A DNA stretch of 64,000 nucleotides from Paramecium sonneborni (lineage: Eukaryota > Ciliophora > Oligohymenophorea > Peniculida > Parameciidae), in NCBI GenBank assembly GCA_905182985.1, contig CAJJDN010000062.1, positions 168,485 through 232,484 of the forward strand, read 5' to 3'. The notes beneath the pieces are model-generated. The model searched no databases. It was not told where the DNA came from and saw only the letters and a program-made list of their open reading frames with translations. Shown here piece after piece: positions 49,955-61,973 of the stretch (the stretch's first letter is position 1; each line of letters begins with the position of its first letter). Made by a program: the position numbers and the translations under genes.

Positions 49955-50950
49955 TCATTCTTTTAATAGACCATGCTTCTTCCATATACTCTTGAAAAAT
50001 TCTATTTCATCTGCACTTCCAACAATAATTTCACTTTTTTGATAATATCCTGTGATTTCGGTATCAAGTACAGAATGTTTACCATTGAAAGATTTTCCAT
50101 CAGCTTTCTCGATTAAAAAAGATAGTGGAGCACATTCGTAAAGATATCTCAATTTAGATGGATTTTTAGCATCACCAAAACAAGAGAAGACTCCTACTTC
50201 TTTTAAGAAGATCTAGCAAATATCAGGAGCCATTCCACCAGAATATCTTAGAGTGTAGCCATTATGAATCCAATAATCAACTACTTCTCTATAAGGAATA
50301 TGTTCAGCTATGCATCTGGTGTTTCCAGGACTAAACAATTTTCCTTTTGGTTTTATCTTTATATTATCCTTAGTTAATTCCCAATGTCCTTACTTATCAC
50401 CATCTATCCAATTAAAATTAATTCCATACCAAATAATGTGTATTCTTAAACTTTTTATTCTTTCTCATTCCAAATCACAACATTTGTTCTGCTACCATAT
50501 AAACAACAACAAGCAGATACCATGTCTCTACCTTTTTTTCCTATTAATAGATTTTCATCTGATTTCCAAATTGCAACTATTGTACCCACAGCAAAGTTAG
50601 TTCCTATAATTGAACTTCCATCTAATGGATCAAATGTTACTATATACTTTCCACCTTCACAAAGAAGCTTCATCTAAGAAAAATTATTAATTCTTTTTTA
50701 CTTCTGGAGTTTCTTCACTTGCGGTATGACTAACAAACCCTGTTTTCTTCAATTCTGTATTCACATTCAATTCGCACTATACATCCATCTCTAATTGATG
50801 ATCTCCAAAATCATTTTGAGTATTTGTATAATCTCCACCTCCAGAACAGTATCTTAAGACACGGGAATTCTCAATAAAAGCAAGAAGAAGAGCTGAACAG
50901 ACTGCAGATAGTTCTGGTTCATCACTAAGCTTAACGTGAAGAGAGTGCAT
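49955..50950 (-). CDS. SBPase: Sedoheptulose-1,7-bisphosphatase
   Basis: Starts MHSLHVKLSDEPELSAVCSA. Signature EGGKYIVTFDPLDGSSIIGT then NFAVGTIVAIW matches the FBPase-superfamily metal site (DPLDGSS) in its SBPase form (SxxxTNFxVGTI). Further SBPase traits are GKKGRDMVSACCCLYGSRT, NGYTLRYSGGMAPDICQIF then LKEVGVF, and CAPLSFLIEKADGKSFNGK then HSVLD. Introns at 50674-50701 (28 nt) and 50404-50429 (26 nt) are supported. Ends KKHGLLKE at TGA 49955-49957, about 313 residues. It removes the 1-phosphate of sedoheptulose-1,7-bisphosphate. There is no plastid-type presequence, so a cytosolic role is inferred. Confidence 0.9.
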
Positions 50951-51077
50951 TTGCTGGTTATTTATAAATTAGATCATAAAAACATGAATTTCCTTAATTA
51001 GTGCCTATTATCATGCGCATTAACTTTTTATCTTATATTAAAATGACGCATTTTTTAAATATTTAATCATCATTATC

Positions 51078-51470
51078 TCATTACTATTTTTAGTGCTCAT
51101 GTTTTTCATTTGATATCATATAAACTCCCAAACACATAAATATAATTCCAATAAACCATTACAATGACAATGACTCACTCAATAGAAAATATCCATTCAG
51201 TCCCTAACTCAATCATTTCATTCTTACATTTATCAGATTACCCACTATAAATTGTAACAACACTGTGACTGATGATCCATTTATTTGCAATGACTTTAAA
51301 TTGAATTAAAACATCCATTTATTGAAAAGCAACATTAAAATCAACCCAACTGCTCTAAATATCAATTATGATTCATCTTGAAAAGCAATTTTACCTAGAT
51401 ACACAATTATAATCTTACCTGCATAACTTGCTAATGAACCGCATAAACCACTCAATACTGGGAACTCCAT
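51078..51470 (-). CDS. TMEM42/EamA-like small multi-pass membrane protein
   Basis: Starts MEFPVLSGLCGSLASYAGKI and AFQDESQLIFRAVGLILMLL. A 24-nt intron (GTAAGAATG...AGTTAG) joins the middle to GLNGYFLLSESLSLQWFIGI and IFMCLGVYMISNEK. Four hydrophobic helices, the ExxSLxxWxGxxxxxxGxxxI motif near the end and the R in FRAVG fit TMEM42, a half-size member of the DMT superfamily. Ends EKHEHQKQQ at TGA 51078-51080, about 120 residues. Transport substrate unknown. Confidence 0.7.
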
Positions 51471-51650
51471 ATTGAAATATATATATATATTATATATTCT
51501 TTACAAGTTATACAATTATAATCATTTCTTAAACTTTCATTTCTTAATTCATTTTTCCTCTCTTGCCTCAAAATCTCATTCTCTTTCAACTAGTATGGTT
51601 ACTTTTGTTAACTGGATTATTATTATAATAATATTTTAGTTAAATCTTAT

Positions 51651-53162
51651 TCAATATTTTAATAATTTTTTCATCTCACAACCACATATAGGACACACTT
51701 TAATTGGTTCGATGGATCTTAAATCACAACCTCTGCAAACATAAAGTTATTATAAATATATTGGTTCAAGTGTAGTTTAACATCTTATGAATCTATGAGT
51801 CGGACATGTAACCCATGTTATCAATTGTTGTCGACAAATTGGACAAACATCCTCTTTTCTTAAAAGACTTGGTAAAAACTTGTTTTTAACAACAGCAATC
51901 TATATTTTTACTTTTTCACTAATTGGCTTCAACTGAAGATATTATAAATATACACCATTATAAAATTCCTTTTAGATTTCATACTCACCAAGTAACATTA
52001 ATAAATTAATAACAGCTTATCCTGTTGCTTTCTTTATATCCTCAAATTTGTACTATTGTAACTATTAATCTTAAACTTTCATCTTCTTTTCATAAATTGA
52101 TATAGCAATCTCTAAACATAAAACTTCCTTTTTGATATAAAAGTAATATATCTTGAAATCATTGAAATCAAGTGGTTGTTAAAAATTACTATCTAATGAG
52201 GGTTGAATCATCAATTTACAAATCTCATTTGGATCCTTATCCATTATAACACAATTTATTGATTATCCTACTTATTCTTTGAGACATACAAACTCTAAAA
52301 TTTGATTGTATGATTTACAAACCGAAATAACTCTATTAATTTTATTCCATTTCTTGGCAATCCATAATTTTCCATTCTTAAACAAGAAGTCTTATTCATT
52401 AATTCTATAAAATTTGCTTATAAAAGGCAGTTCCAATTTTATATGCATTTACTTTGATTTTATTTTGAACATTTAAATCTATGTACCGCATAATATATAT
52501 AAAGTATCTTAATCAATAACATCTATTTATAAAGCTCCAGAAAAGGCTATTTGATTTGTGCTTTTTTCGTCATGAATAAGTATTTAATTTGAATTATATA
52601 AAACCAAAATAGAATGCGAGTACATTATCTCGTCTTTATACTCTTAATTTAAATTTAATTTATTGTTTCCAATCAATAATTCATTGTTTCTATAAACAGC
52701 TAAATTCTTATTCCAACTCGATATTGCCTTAACATTGTCAAACATTAATTCTTGATCTGTAACTAATGCTCCATTATTCCACAAAACTATTACTTTTTCT
52801 TCTATTACATAGAAATCTTTTATCTATGGCTATTCAGAATTAAGTGATATTATTCTTTTTTCAAGATTGCTACTATATAAAATTGGATAGCTATCATTCT
52901 TGTATGCTAATCCAATAAATTTTGTTTAATCATTATCATTAAAAGCACTAGTTAAAGCATCAAATGTTTGAAATTTTTGAATCTCTTAAAAGCTTATTTT
53001 TTTCTTTATAATATCCTTTCTTTGAGTTAAACGCTTAAGTGACAGGACAATAATCTCATTTGAATATGCTATATATAGAAACTCTTTTTAGGCAATCATT
53101 TTTATCACATCTTGAGAAGGCTCAAAAAATTTCTAAACTAAAAATTCTTATATATTATTCAT
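51651..53162 (-). CDS. Beta-propeller protein with C-terminal zinc finger, TFIIIC-like
   Basis: A single exon of 503 codons from MNNIQEFLVQKFFEPSQDVI to EMKKLLKY, TGA 51651-51653. Residues 1-330 show repeated beta-strand segments with blade-like spacing (EFLYIAYSNEIIVLSLKR, NLAVYRNNELLIGNNKLN, TLYILCGTQIQMFKIK). The C-terminus has paired Cys motifs: DVCPICRQQLITWVTCPTHR then FIRC, VCRGCDL, and VCPICGCE. Propeller plus this CxxC...C..H..RC...CxxC pattern recalls TFIIIC tau60/GTF3C4 (zf-TFIIIC). A RING/VPS-type tethering subunit is the alternative. The product is nuclear if TFIIIC. Confidence 0.55.
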
Positions 53163-53332
53163 AATAAGTATTTAATCCTTTTTAAACTTATATATAATTT
53201 AGGAATTTTAAGAATTGTAATAAAAATTCCATTTTTTAAATTGATTAAACAAAACAAATAAAAGAAAAGGTTTCTATATATATTTATTTCATATATCACA
53301 TAGCTAATAAATAATTTTTATATCAGATTAAA

Positions 53333-55955
53333 ATGGCTTGTCATTTCGTAAATGAATAAGAAGTTCTTGAATATGCTTCAATCACTAGTTCTCATCATGA
53401 TGACAGTTCAGAGAATGATAGTCAAAGTGAGGATACAAGATAAGGTAATTAAATTAAGAATCCCATACTTTTAAAATCTGAGTCTTAGTTTTCAGAGAGT
53501 GACTTGTCAAATAAAATAAAATTACCAAGAGGTGGAAGTGTTGTAATGACAAAGGTTGGTGCTATATAATTCAGTATGGTTCCAGAAACATTAAAAGATA
53601 GTATCAATTTAGGTTTGGATGTACCTGGAATATTTATTGTTCCTTCACATAGATTCGATAAAAGATTTTGTTTATCTGTTGCAGAATTTGAATTTCCTGC
53701 TTATTTCAGTTTTTTTGTAAAGAGAAGAAGAGTAACTTTGATAACAGATAAGGAAGGTGAAGAAGCAATTAGAGCAATATTTTAAGAAACTCTACTTGGA
53801 CCAAAAGATTTATCTAAATTTGATGATGATTTTAGTAATGATTACAAGTTTAAACCTGATATATTGAAAGAATTAGGGCATTTTGCTAAAAATCCTTTCA
53901 ATCCTAATGAACCATTAACTGTTGATTTATTAGTCAATTTTTTAATTTTTGATGAATAAAATTAAGTTAATTTAGGTTAGGATGTGATAGTAAGAAAGGA
54001 GGATTAAAAATTTTTGATATATGAAAATGGAAAATAGATAGCAAAAATGAAAAATAAAGTTGAAATATTAATTGATGATGCAAAATCAAATGCTTATATA
54101 AAATATGGATTATTTAGTAATCCTAATGATTAATAAAATGTTGAACACTATTTTGAATAGACATTTACACCTCCAACTTTTGGAGTAACAGTTTTGGGTT
54201 GTTCACATGGATTTGATCCAAAAGGATCAGTATCAGGCTATATTTTTTGGATAAATGGTTTAGGAGTTATGTTAGATCCACCTCCATTTACAACACTTTT
54301 ATTGAGAAAGAATGGAATACCTAGTAGACTAGTAAAATGGGTGATTATATCTCATAATCATGCTGATCATGATGCAGGCACATTTTAAAAATTATTAGAA
54401 TCAGAAAAAACAATTTTAATAAGTACTGCAACAGTAAAAGAAAGTTTTGTTAGAAAATATGCTGCTGTCACTGGTTTTTCAATTAATTATATTGAATCAC
54501 TTTTTAATTTCGAAAGAGTTATAGTAGGAAATCCTTTAAAAATAAATGGAGCATCCTTTGAATTTCATTATTCTTTACATAGTATTCCTTGTTTGTCTTT
54601 TACTGTAAGATTAGGAGATAAATCTATATATTTTAGTGGCGATACATTTTATGAACCTAATGGTTTAAAGGCTATTTTTGATAAAGGAATAATATCAGAA
54701 TCAAGATATAATTTCTTAATAAGTGAAGATAAATGGAAAAATTCTCTCATTTTACACGAAGCAGGTGTACCTCCTATCCATACACCTGCTAAAATATTGG
54801 CTTAACTTCCAACTGAAGTTAAAGAAAATATTAGATTAATTCATACTGCTGCTAAAGATATTCCTCCTGATTCTGGATTAAGAGTTCCAGGAGTTGGATT
54901 AGAAAATACAATTATTTTAATTAATCAAAGTGAAGATTCTAGATTAAATGCTATTTAAGAATTAAGTCTGATTGAAAATATTGATTTATTTAAACATGCT
55001 AATATTCATTAAGTAAGATAGATTTTTGAAAGTTAAACTATTAAGTCTTTTCAATAGAATTAAAACATTTGTGTTTACGATGAAATTGCAAATGAATTTT
55101 ATATTATACGTAAAGGAACTGTTAAAATACATTCCGAAAATCCTGCATTTGTCAAATATTTACATTATGGTGATTATTTTGGTGAAGGATGTTTCTTTAA
55201 TCAAAATAAGAGGAAGGCTAATGCAACTGCTATGGGTTATTGTGAATTGATAACTCTAAGTAAGGCTGATTTCTTGAGAATATTCTAAAATGGAGAAGTA
55301 ATGTAAAAATTAGAGAACCTCTAAATAGTCCGTTCATAAACTTAAATTATGGAAAAAAATAAATTCTTTTAGTAACTCACATCCTATTAAAAGATTCAAA
55401 TGGAAATGTTATTAAACCAAAAAAGAATTTATTAGAAACATTCTACAATTTAATAATATGGAGTTATGGCTACAGTTGCGTTTTTTGTAGTATCTGGTAA
55501 AGCATAAGTTATTTTACCTTCTGATTATGTAGTATAATAGTATGAGGGATAATCTGTTAAAGTGAAGAGAGAAGATTCAATAACAAGTGATCAAAATAGA
55601 TAATAGTAACAATAAATTATTGATTAAAAAAAGAAAAGACTTTCCTTGCCAATCAATTTAGCTATGCTTGAATAATAAAAACCAAATATTTAAACTCCTG
55701 AAATTTCAGAGAAATCATCTTTAAGTGAAATAAAAGTATACAATAATAATTATTATAATTAAGACCTATCCTCTTACAAGTGGAATGTTTTTTGGAGAGA
55801 TTGATTCCATTGTTAATAATAGAAGAACAAATACAATAGTTGAGGCTGTTGAAGAAACTGAAATCATCATTTTAGAATCATCTTCATTAAGATCTTTCTT
55901 ATCTGACAATCCTGGATTAATGGTTTTATTTTAAGAGAGCATTATTATTGAATGA
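53333..55955 (+). CDS. Metallo-beta-lactamase fold fused to two cyclic-nucleotide-binding domains
   Basis: Starts MACHFVNEQEVLEYASITSS. After an acidic/Ser N-terminus and a beta-rich region (VLITDKEGEEAIRAIF-type), the MBL domain reads GVTVLGCSHGFDPKGS, VIISHNHADHDAG (HxHxDH), YSLHSIPCLSFTV, YFSGDTFYEPNG and LIHTAAKDIPPD, so all metal ligands are present. A first CNB domain follows: FYIIRKGTVKIHSENPA, HYGDYFGEGCFFNQNKRKAN then ATA. After a Gln/Lys linker and a 28-nt intron (GTATACAAT...TTAAG) comes a second: SGMFFGEIDSIVNNRRTNTI then VEA. Ends FQESIIIE at TGA 55953-55955. The glycine-Glu and Arg positions of the phosphate-binding cassette are kept in both. It may be a ligand-gated hydrolase, possibly a cyclic-nucleotide phosphodiesterase, which is inference. 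Confidence 0.85.
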
Positions 55956-56023
55956 GATAAATTTAAAGAAAAATATATAAAGATAATCCTTTTTCATTAA
56001 AAAATCATTATTTTAATATCATT

Positions 56024-57155
56024 TCAAAGTGCAATAGTGAATTAAGCAAATACTGGCCTATGATCACTTCCTAATACATCGAAATTTGCATCATAATTTT
56101 ACAATTTTAATTTACTTGTCATTTCATTAAAGTTATTGATTGTAGATTGTATAGACATTTTTTTATTTTCTTTGAAGATAATTCTATCACACCAACCTGG
56201 TATTCTAAAATCTTAATCTACTGCCCATGAATTATAATTTTCTATTAATTTGTAAGTTGGTGGAAAAAATATCATTCCTTCTTAAAATTAAGATTAATAG
56301 TCTTGAGTATTAACTAAAATTACTTAATTTATTATGACGACTAAGATACATTTAATCTTTTCCTAACCAACCAAAAAAATCTGAGTGAGATTTTATTGTT
56401 TAAGATGTAATATTTTCTTCAATTCTAGAATTGAAATCACCAGTCCATATAAGATAATCATATTCCATTTGATTATGATTAGAAAAGACTAAATTTTCAA
56501 AATGACTTTCCAATTTAGAAAATTAAGTCTATCTTTTTGATTCTGAATTTTGTCCACTTTCTAAATGACTATTAACAAATAAATAGATTTTGTCATTGAT
56601 ATTTACTGATACTGCAATTCCACCCTTATTACCTACAATTCCCATAAATCCTTAAGAGAGAGTATAGGATTTACTAAAACTTATTCTTGGTATCAAAGAT
56701 CTATGAGCAAAGACAATAATATGCATGGCATTCAGTGTTGCTGATTAAACTTTAAAATAAGTTTTTCCTAATTCATTCTGCAATTTTACTTCCCATTCAC
56801 TTTTTGATTCACAAAATAAAGATGTAACTATGCTACGTTAACATTCTTGGGTTCCTATAACTATAAGATCATGATGCAAAATATCAATATTGAAAAGTCT
56901 TTTTAATGAATGTTTTGGAATCATACCATGCATGTTCCAAGTTATGACAAGCATTCTTATTTCGTTTTCAAAATTCCATTCATCTCTTGGTTAATTTAGC
57001 CATTTGTAACAGCATTTGTGATTAAGATGTAGCATTTCTTGATTGAGGCTTCCTATAAGTTTAGGTGTTTAAGAAAACTCGCTAAAGAAGTTTTAATTAA
57101 AAAGAGGAAAGGGAAGTGGATCTTCAATGAAAGGATAAGCAGATTATGATTGCAT
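56024..57155 (-). CDS. Inositol polyphosphate 5-phosphatase-like enzyme
   Basis: Starts MQSQSAYPFIEDPLPFPLFN and continues ENEIRMLVITWNMHGMIPKH. Motifs of the 5-phosphatase branch of the EEP superfamily follow in order: IVIGTQEC, GFMGIVGNKGGIAVSVNIND, VNSHLESGQNSESKRQ, DYLIWTGDFNSRIEE, FFPPTYKL, IPGWCDRIIF and LGSDHRPVFAQF. The catalytic WTGDxNxR, PPTYK, PxWCDRI and SDHxPV sets are all present. Ends FTIAL at TGA 56024-56026, about 365 residues after one short intron. It removes the 5-phosphate from phosphoinositides or soluble inositol phosphates. No SH2, SAC or lipid-targeting domain is visible. Confidence 0.88.
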
Positions 57156-57181
57156 AATAAAGAACTGATTTAATATATATA

Positions 57182-60100
57182 ATGTAGTTAACTAAAAAAT
57201 TTGAAGAATTTTAAGACCTTGATCCAATTGAACATTTTCCTTAAAGACGAATATCAAGAACGATGGGTTATCAGAATAGCAAATCGATTTAAGAGGAAGA
57301 TGAAGAGCAGTCATCTTCAAGTATGCTATAGCCTAAGCCAAAATTACCAATAATGAATTCATAAATTTAATAGCCATGTGATTTTAGTGGGAGTGATATG
57401 AAAATACCAACAATTTATACTAATATGCATTCAAACAAAAGTTTGGATAAGAATTCTTTATAATAGGAATCAAAAATAAAAGTTGTTGAAAATAACAGTG
57501 GTAGTAGATTTATGGATGTTTCTTTATTAGACCCTCAAGATTTATAATAATCTGAATCTGTAAATTGATAATTTATAATGTAGGTTTAGTCAAAATTGAT
57601 GAATAAAAATAAATAATCTAGTCTAAATTCTTTTCATGTAAAGAACTTAGTAAATAAATTTGTTTAGCGTATAAAAAGTAAGATACAATGGAGTTAATTA
57701 AAAGATGTAACATTGATTGATGATTAAGCTTAGAGTAATAAATTTAAATATAAATAGTCTAACCTTAAATGTATAAATGGTTCACTATTTTCTACTTTGG
57801 ATTAACATCAATCATCATATTAATTTCATCAATATTTATTCCACTTCAAATTGCTGGAGAAGCTAGCTATGAATTTTTAACATATTTAATACATGGTTTA
57901 GCAATTTTGTAAATAGCTGCCGATCTTCATTTTAAAAGAGGACCTTTTCAAATAATTGAGGGTAAGTTTAATAGTGAATACATTGATAATTCTAAAATGA
58001 TCCTAGATTTAGGTAGATTAGCTGCAGTAGTAATTTTAATATTCTCATATTAATATGAACTTAAATACGTCATCATACCTTATATGGTATTGTAATTGAT
58101 AAGATAAGGCGAACGTTTTGAAAACATTTACACTTCAACTTAATTAATAATTTATATTATAATACTTTGGGTAGTATTAATAATGACATTTGCTTGTTTA
58201 TTAGAATAAGATGAAGGAATTCATTATTCACTGTCATTAGCAGTATCCATATTAACACATAATGGTGCTATATCTATTGAAGTGACTCCTTAGAATGCTG
58301 TACTTTTGCAAAGCTTTATGATTATTAGCTCAATTACAATGATTTATACAGCATCTAATATATTTATTTGGATCAAACCAATAATAAAATTGGAAGAAGA
58401 GAAAGAGAAACATCTTGTTTCATTTTTAAATGGAATTAAAGATAAAAACATTGATTATGGATTACAATGTCGTTGTTACTCATATTTAGAATATGTTATT
58501 GATGTAATGATTATCATCAATCTAAGATTAGGAAGACATCATTAAGACCAGAGATCTTTTAGCCAAAAAGTTATCTCCAGGCCTTTAAGAAGAACTTTAA
58601 GTTTCTATTCGTTCTAAAATGGTTGATAAAATTAAATTGTTTAAAAGGTTTTCATCTAGTTTGAAATAACAACTAATTTATTGGTTTGAGATTGCATAGT
58701 ATAATCCAGAAGAGAATATTATTTAGGTAACAGATACTATTCAAAATTATATAGGAACATTAAATTGAAGATTTCTGTCTCTATTTTATTTTGAAAGGAA
58801 AAGTGAAAATATAATTTTAAGGATATTTTCAAGGTAAACCAAAAAGAACTTTTCATATTTTATAAGAAGGATAGACTTTTGGTGAGTTTTCTTTTGTAAG
58901 TGGAATTCCTCCTTACATTTCTATAAATAGTTAAGGATTGAGTACAGTTTTAAAATTGAGAAGATCAGATTTCTTGGAAATTATAAAGACTTTTCCTTAA
59001 GATAATGAGATTTTTTGTTTATTCAAGGATAATTGTTATTAGAATCATAACATGTTTGAATGTCATTATTGCAAAATAAAGGGTCACTTATTATTTGAAT
59101 GTCAATACTTACAATATTATCCAAAAAGATTAAATGTAATTGAAAAACATATATACCCTCATCCACAATAACGTTTTAAGAGTGAAAGGAAACATAAAGA
59201 ACCAAAAGCATTATCGATGTTATTTGTTGTAGGTGAAAGAGCCAAACAATACTAATAGAAATTATCTTAAGAAGTAATGACATCAGAAGACTTCCCTATG
59301 TCATCATAATTACCTTATAGTGAAAGTATTTATATATATTAATTTTAAATAGATTAAACCTAGCAATCCCCAAGTTATTTGAGTAAAACCCAATCAGTAC
59401 ATAAATATAGTCCAGATCATTTGAGTGATAATCCTGATAGTGATGGAGATCAATTCTATGAAGATTTAGCTATAGATCCAGTACTTAACAGTCAATTAAG
59501 AAAATAATAAAATAAAACTACTTTAAGAACTGCAGGATTTCCCTTCATGTCTGAAACTCTAGGTATTTAAGGTTAAATTACTTATGATAGAAAATTTACA
59601 CAAAGATAAACTTCAAGTAATTACTGAATAATCTTAAAGTAAATAATTGGATTCTCTCAACTCAAAACAAGAGGATACAAATTAATTAAGCAAATAAAGT
59701 AGTGGTTCTCAAGCCTTTGCTAAAAAAAATCATCTCTATACTGCTGCTCGTTCTATGCATACTAAATTAACTTTTAGATACCAATAATAATAATCTGGAT
59801 AAATGGAGGATCAAATATAATTTTAACAATAATAATAGAATTCTATTAGATAGACCTCAAATCGATCAAACACATATTCCAATCCATTATCCAATAATTT
59901 ATCCAACAATCCCTCAAGTAATTCTAAAGCTAATACTAAATCTGCTAGAGTCTCTCCAACACAATTTCAATAACCTCCTCCATAAAAAAAAAAGGACGAA
60001 AGAGCATCGCATAGTGATTAATCACTCTCAGAACAACAAAGACATACTAATAGAAAAAAAAGCACTAAAACTGGTACTAAGGTGAGTATCATGAATTAGA

Positions 60101-60461
60101 TGTCTCAATTCTAAATTATTAATACTCCTGAAGTATTTTATTTGATATATCTATAGAATCATAACTATTAATAGACTGATATTGTTTTTAATAAATTTGA
60201 AAAGATGCATTTATTTAAGTATTATAATCCACATAATAACTATGATAATGTTATAGTAAGGTACAATTAATAATGAAAGTATAGAATGAACAAATTCCAT
60301 AGATTGAAAAAGAGCAAGCCTATACATTACACTATAAAATGCTTTGTCTCCTCTAAAATAAAGAGAGTGAAGAAGATTTTGAATTCTTAAGTATGATATC
60401 TGTTAAATGTCTTTCTAAGATATAAGTAAAATTGTGTAATATGATATTAATAATGAAATGA
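57182..60461 (+). CDS. Cyclic-nucleotide-gated-type channel with degenerate pore and zinc knuckle
   Basis: Starts MQLTKKFEEFQDLDPIEHFP. Six membrane spans follow: WFTIFYFGLTSIIILISSIF (S1), YEFLTYLIHGLAILQIAADL (S2), LGRLAAVVILIFSYQY (S3), YVIIPYMVLQLIRQGERF (S4), LIIYIIILWVVLIMTFACLL (S5) and FMIISSITMIYTASNIFIWI (S6). The pore reads SLSLAVSILTHNGAISIEVT then PQN, without GYG/GFG. The C-linker (SIRSKMVDKIKLFKRFSSSL) and CNB domain (LYFILKGKVKI, QEGQTFGEFSFVSGIPP) follow, then a CCHC knuckle CHYCKIKGHLLFEC and a long Ser/Gln tail. Introns of 24, 23, 28, 28, 28 and 29 nt keep the frame. The end at TGA 60459-60461 assumes the last intron. Otherwise it stops at 60276. Confidence 0.85.
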
Positions 60462-60464
60462 TTC

Positions 60465-61973
60465 TCATTTAAAATTTTAATTGTCACCATATTTTTCTTC
60501 GATCCATCTCATAGTAATGGATCCTGGTCTCTCAATAGGTAAACCAAATGCTCTGGACCAAATAAGATTAGCCATACATCCTAAAGCTCTTGAAACAGCA
60601 AAGACAACAGTGTAGTATTAAAATTCTCTCATTCCATAATGATATAATAAGACACCAGAATGTGCATCAACATTTCTAAGATCATATAAATAATTACGGC
60701 CATGGGTTTTAGATTTTTCCAATAGTTTTTAAAACAGGTGGAATCACATGATAACATTATCTTACTAAATCAACTAGGGGATCATCTTTAATGTGTCTAG
60801 CAGCAAAATCTTTTTAATGAATAAAACGTGGGTCAGTGTATCTAAGGACAGCATGACCATATCCTGGAATAACCTTACCCTCTCTAATTGTAGTAAGAAC
60901 GTAATCTTAGATTTTTTCATTTGAGATATTTTCACCTAATTCATCCTATAATAAATATAAAGAATTGTAATACTCTCATTTCCAATAGCCATTTAAGAAC
61001 TTCTTAATTTGCAAGACCATGCAAGGGACCAGCTAAACCATTAACACCAGCAGAATATGACAAATATGGATCTGCTAATGCTGAACCAACCAAATGTGTT
61101 GTATGAGCACTCACATTACCTCCTTCATGATCGGCATGAATGCTTAAATATCCTCTTAAGCATTCTCTAACTTCAAATTTGTTGTATCCAAGCATGTGTG
61201 CATAATTACCTGCCCAGTCTAAATTTTCATCAGCTGAGATGATTTCACCATTCTATTTTATAACAATTCATATACCTTATACTTATGTCTATAAATCATA
61301 GCAGCCACTCTTGGAATTTTGGCTAATAAATTCATAGCATCTTCATAGAAATATTCCCAATATTAAGGCTTAGCAATTTTTCCTTAATCATAAGCTTATT
61401 AGAAAAGGGAATCCTTTTATAGATACAATAATGTTTGAGACAACATTGTCATTGGATGGGCTTATTTTGGTAAACTCAAAATAAAGTTTTAGGTTTAAGA
61501 ATCCAATTACCCTCTTTGTTTCCATTCTTATTACACATCAGCAAATTCTTGTTCGGCTAAACATAGTAATTTATATATATTTACATGGGAAATCTCCTGT
61601 GCATAATAACCAGAATAAAGCTTCAGGAAGAGGCTCATGACCATTTTCTGCTTTTTAAAGGTACTCTTACAATTCAGGGATATTGTAATCTCTCATTGTG
61701 ATACCCTAAGAACATTCATACTTAAATCTTTACAGTCTTAGAATCTAACAAAGATGCATCATAGAACAGAGCAAACACATTTCTCATACCTCCGATGGCT
61801 TGATCTACTGTGACTTTACAGATTTCCTTTGATCCGTATCTCTTTCTCACATCACGAAGCAAAGCTTATTTTACTGGCACAAGATCTCTCATTCTTTACT
61901 TTAAAAGACCGTGTGAACTGTTGAACACACTTCTGAAGAATAATTAGCCTACACTTTTTTGTTTTGTATGCAT
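60465..61973 (-). CDS. CS: Mitochondrial citrate synthase
   Basis: Starts [20 protein letters not shown] and [20 protein letters not shown], a basic amphipathic start fitting a mitochondrial presequence. Core motifs are present: [53 protein letters not shown] (catalytic His), [20 protein letters not shown] (second His) and [15 protein letters not shown] (catalytic Asp). [20 protein letters not shown] and PGSITMRW are near the end. Introns of 28, 28 and 30 nt are placed by frame, and others lie near FHLIKWLLE. Stop TGA 60465-60467. It condenses acetyl-CoA with oxaloacetate at TCA-cycle entry. Only three bases separate its stop from that of the convergent channel gene. Confidence 0.95.

Noticed and set aside
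50310..50600. Forward 96-codon open frame
   Set aside because: Antisense to the SBPase gene with its conserved DPLDGSS motif and two spliced introns.
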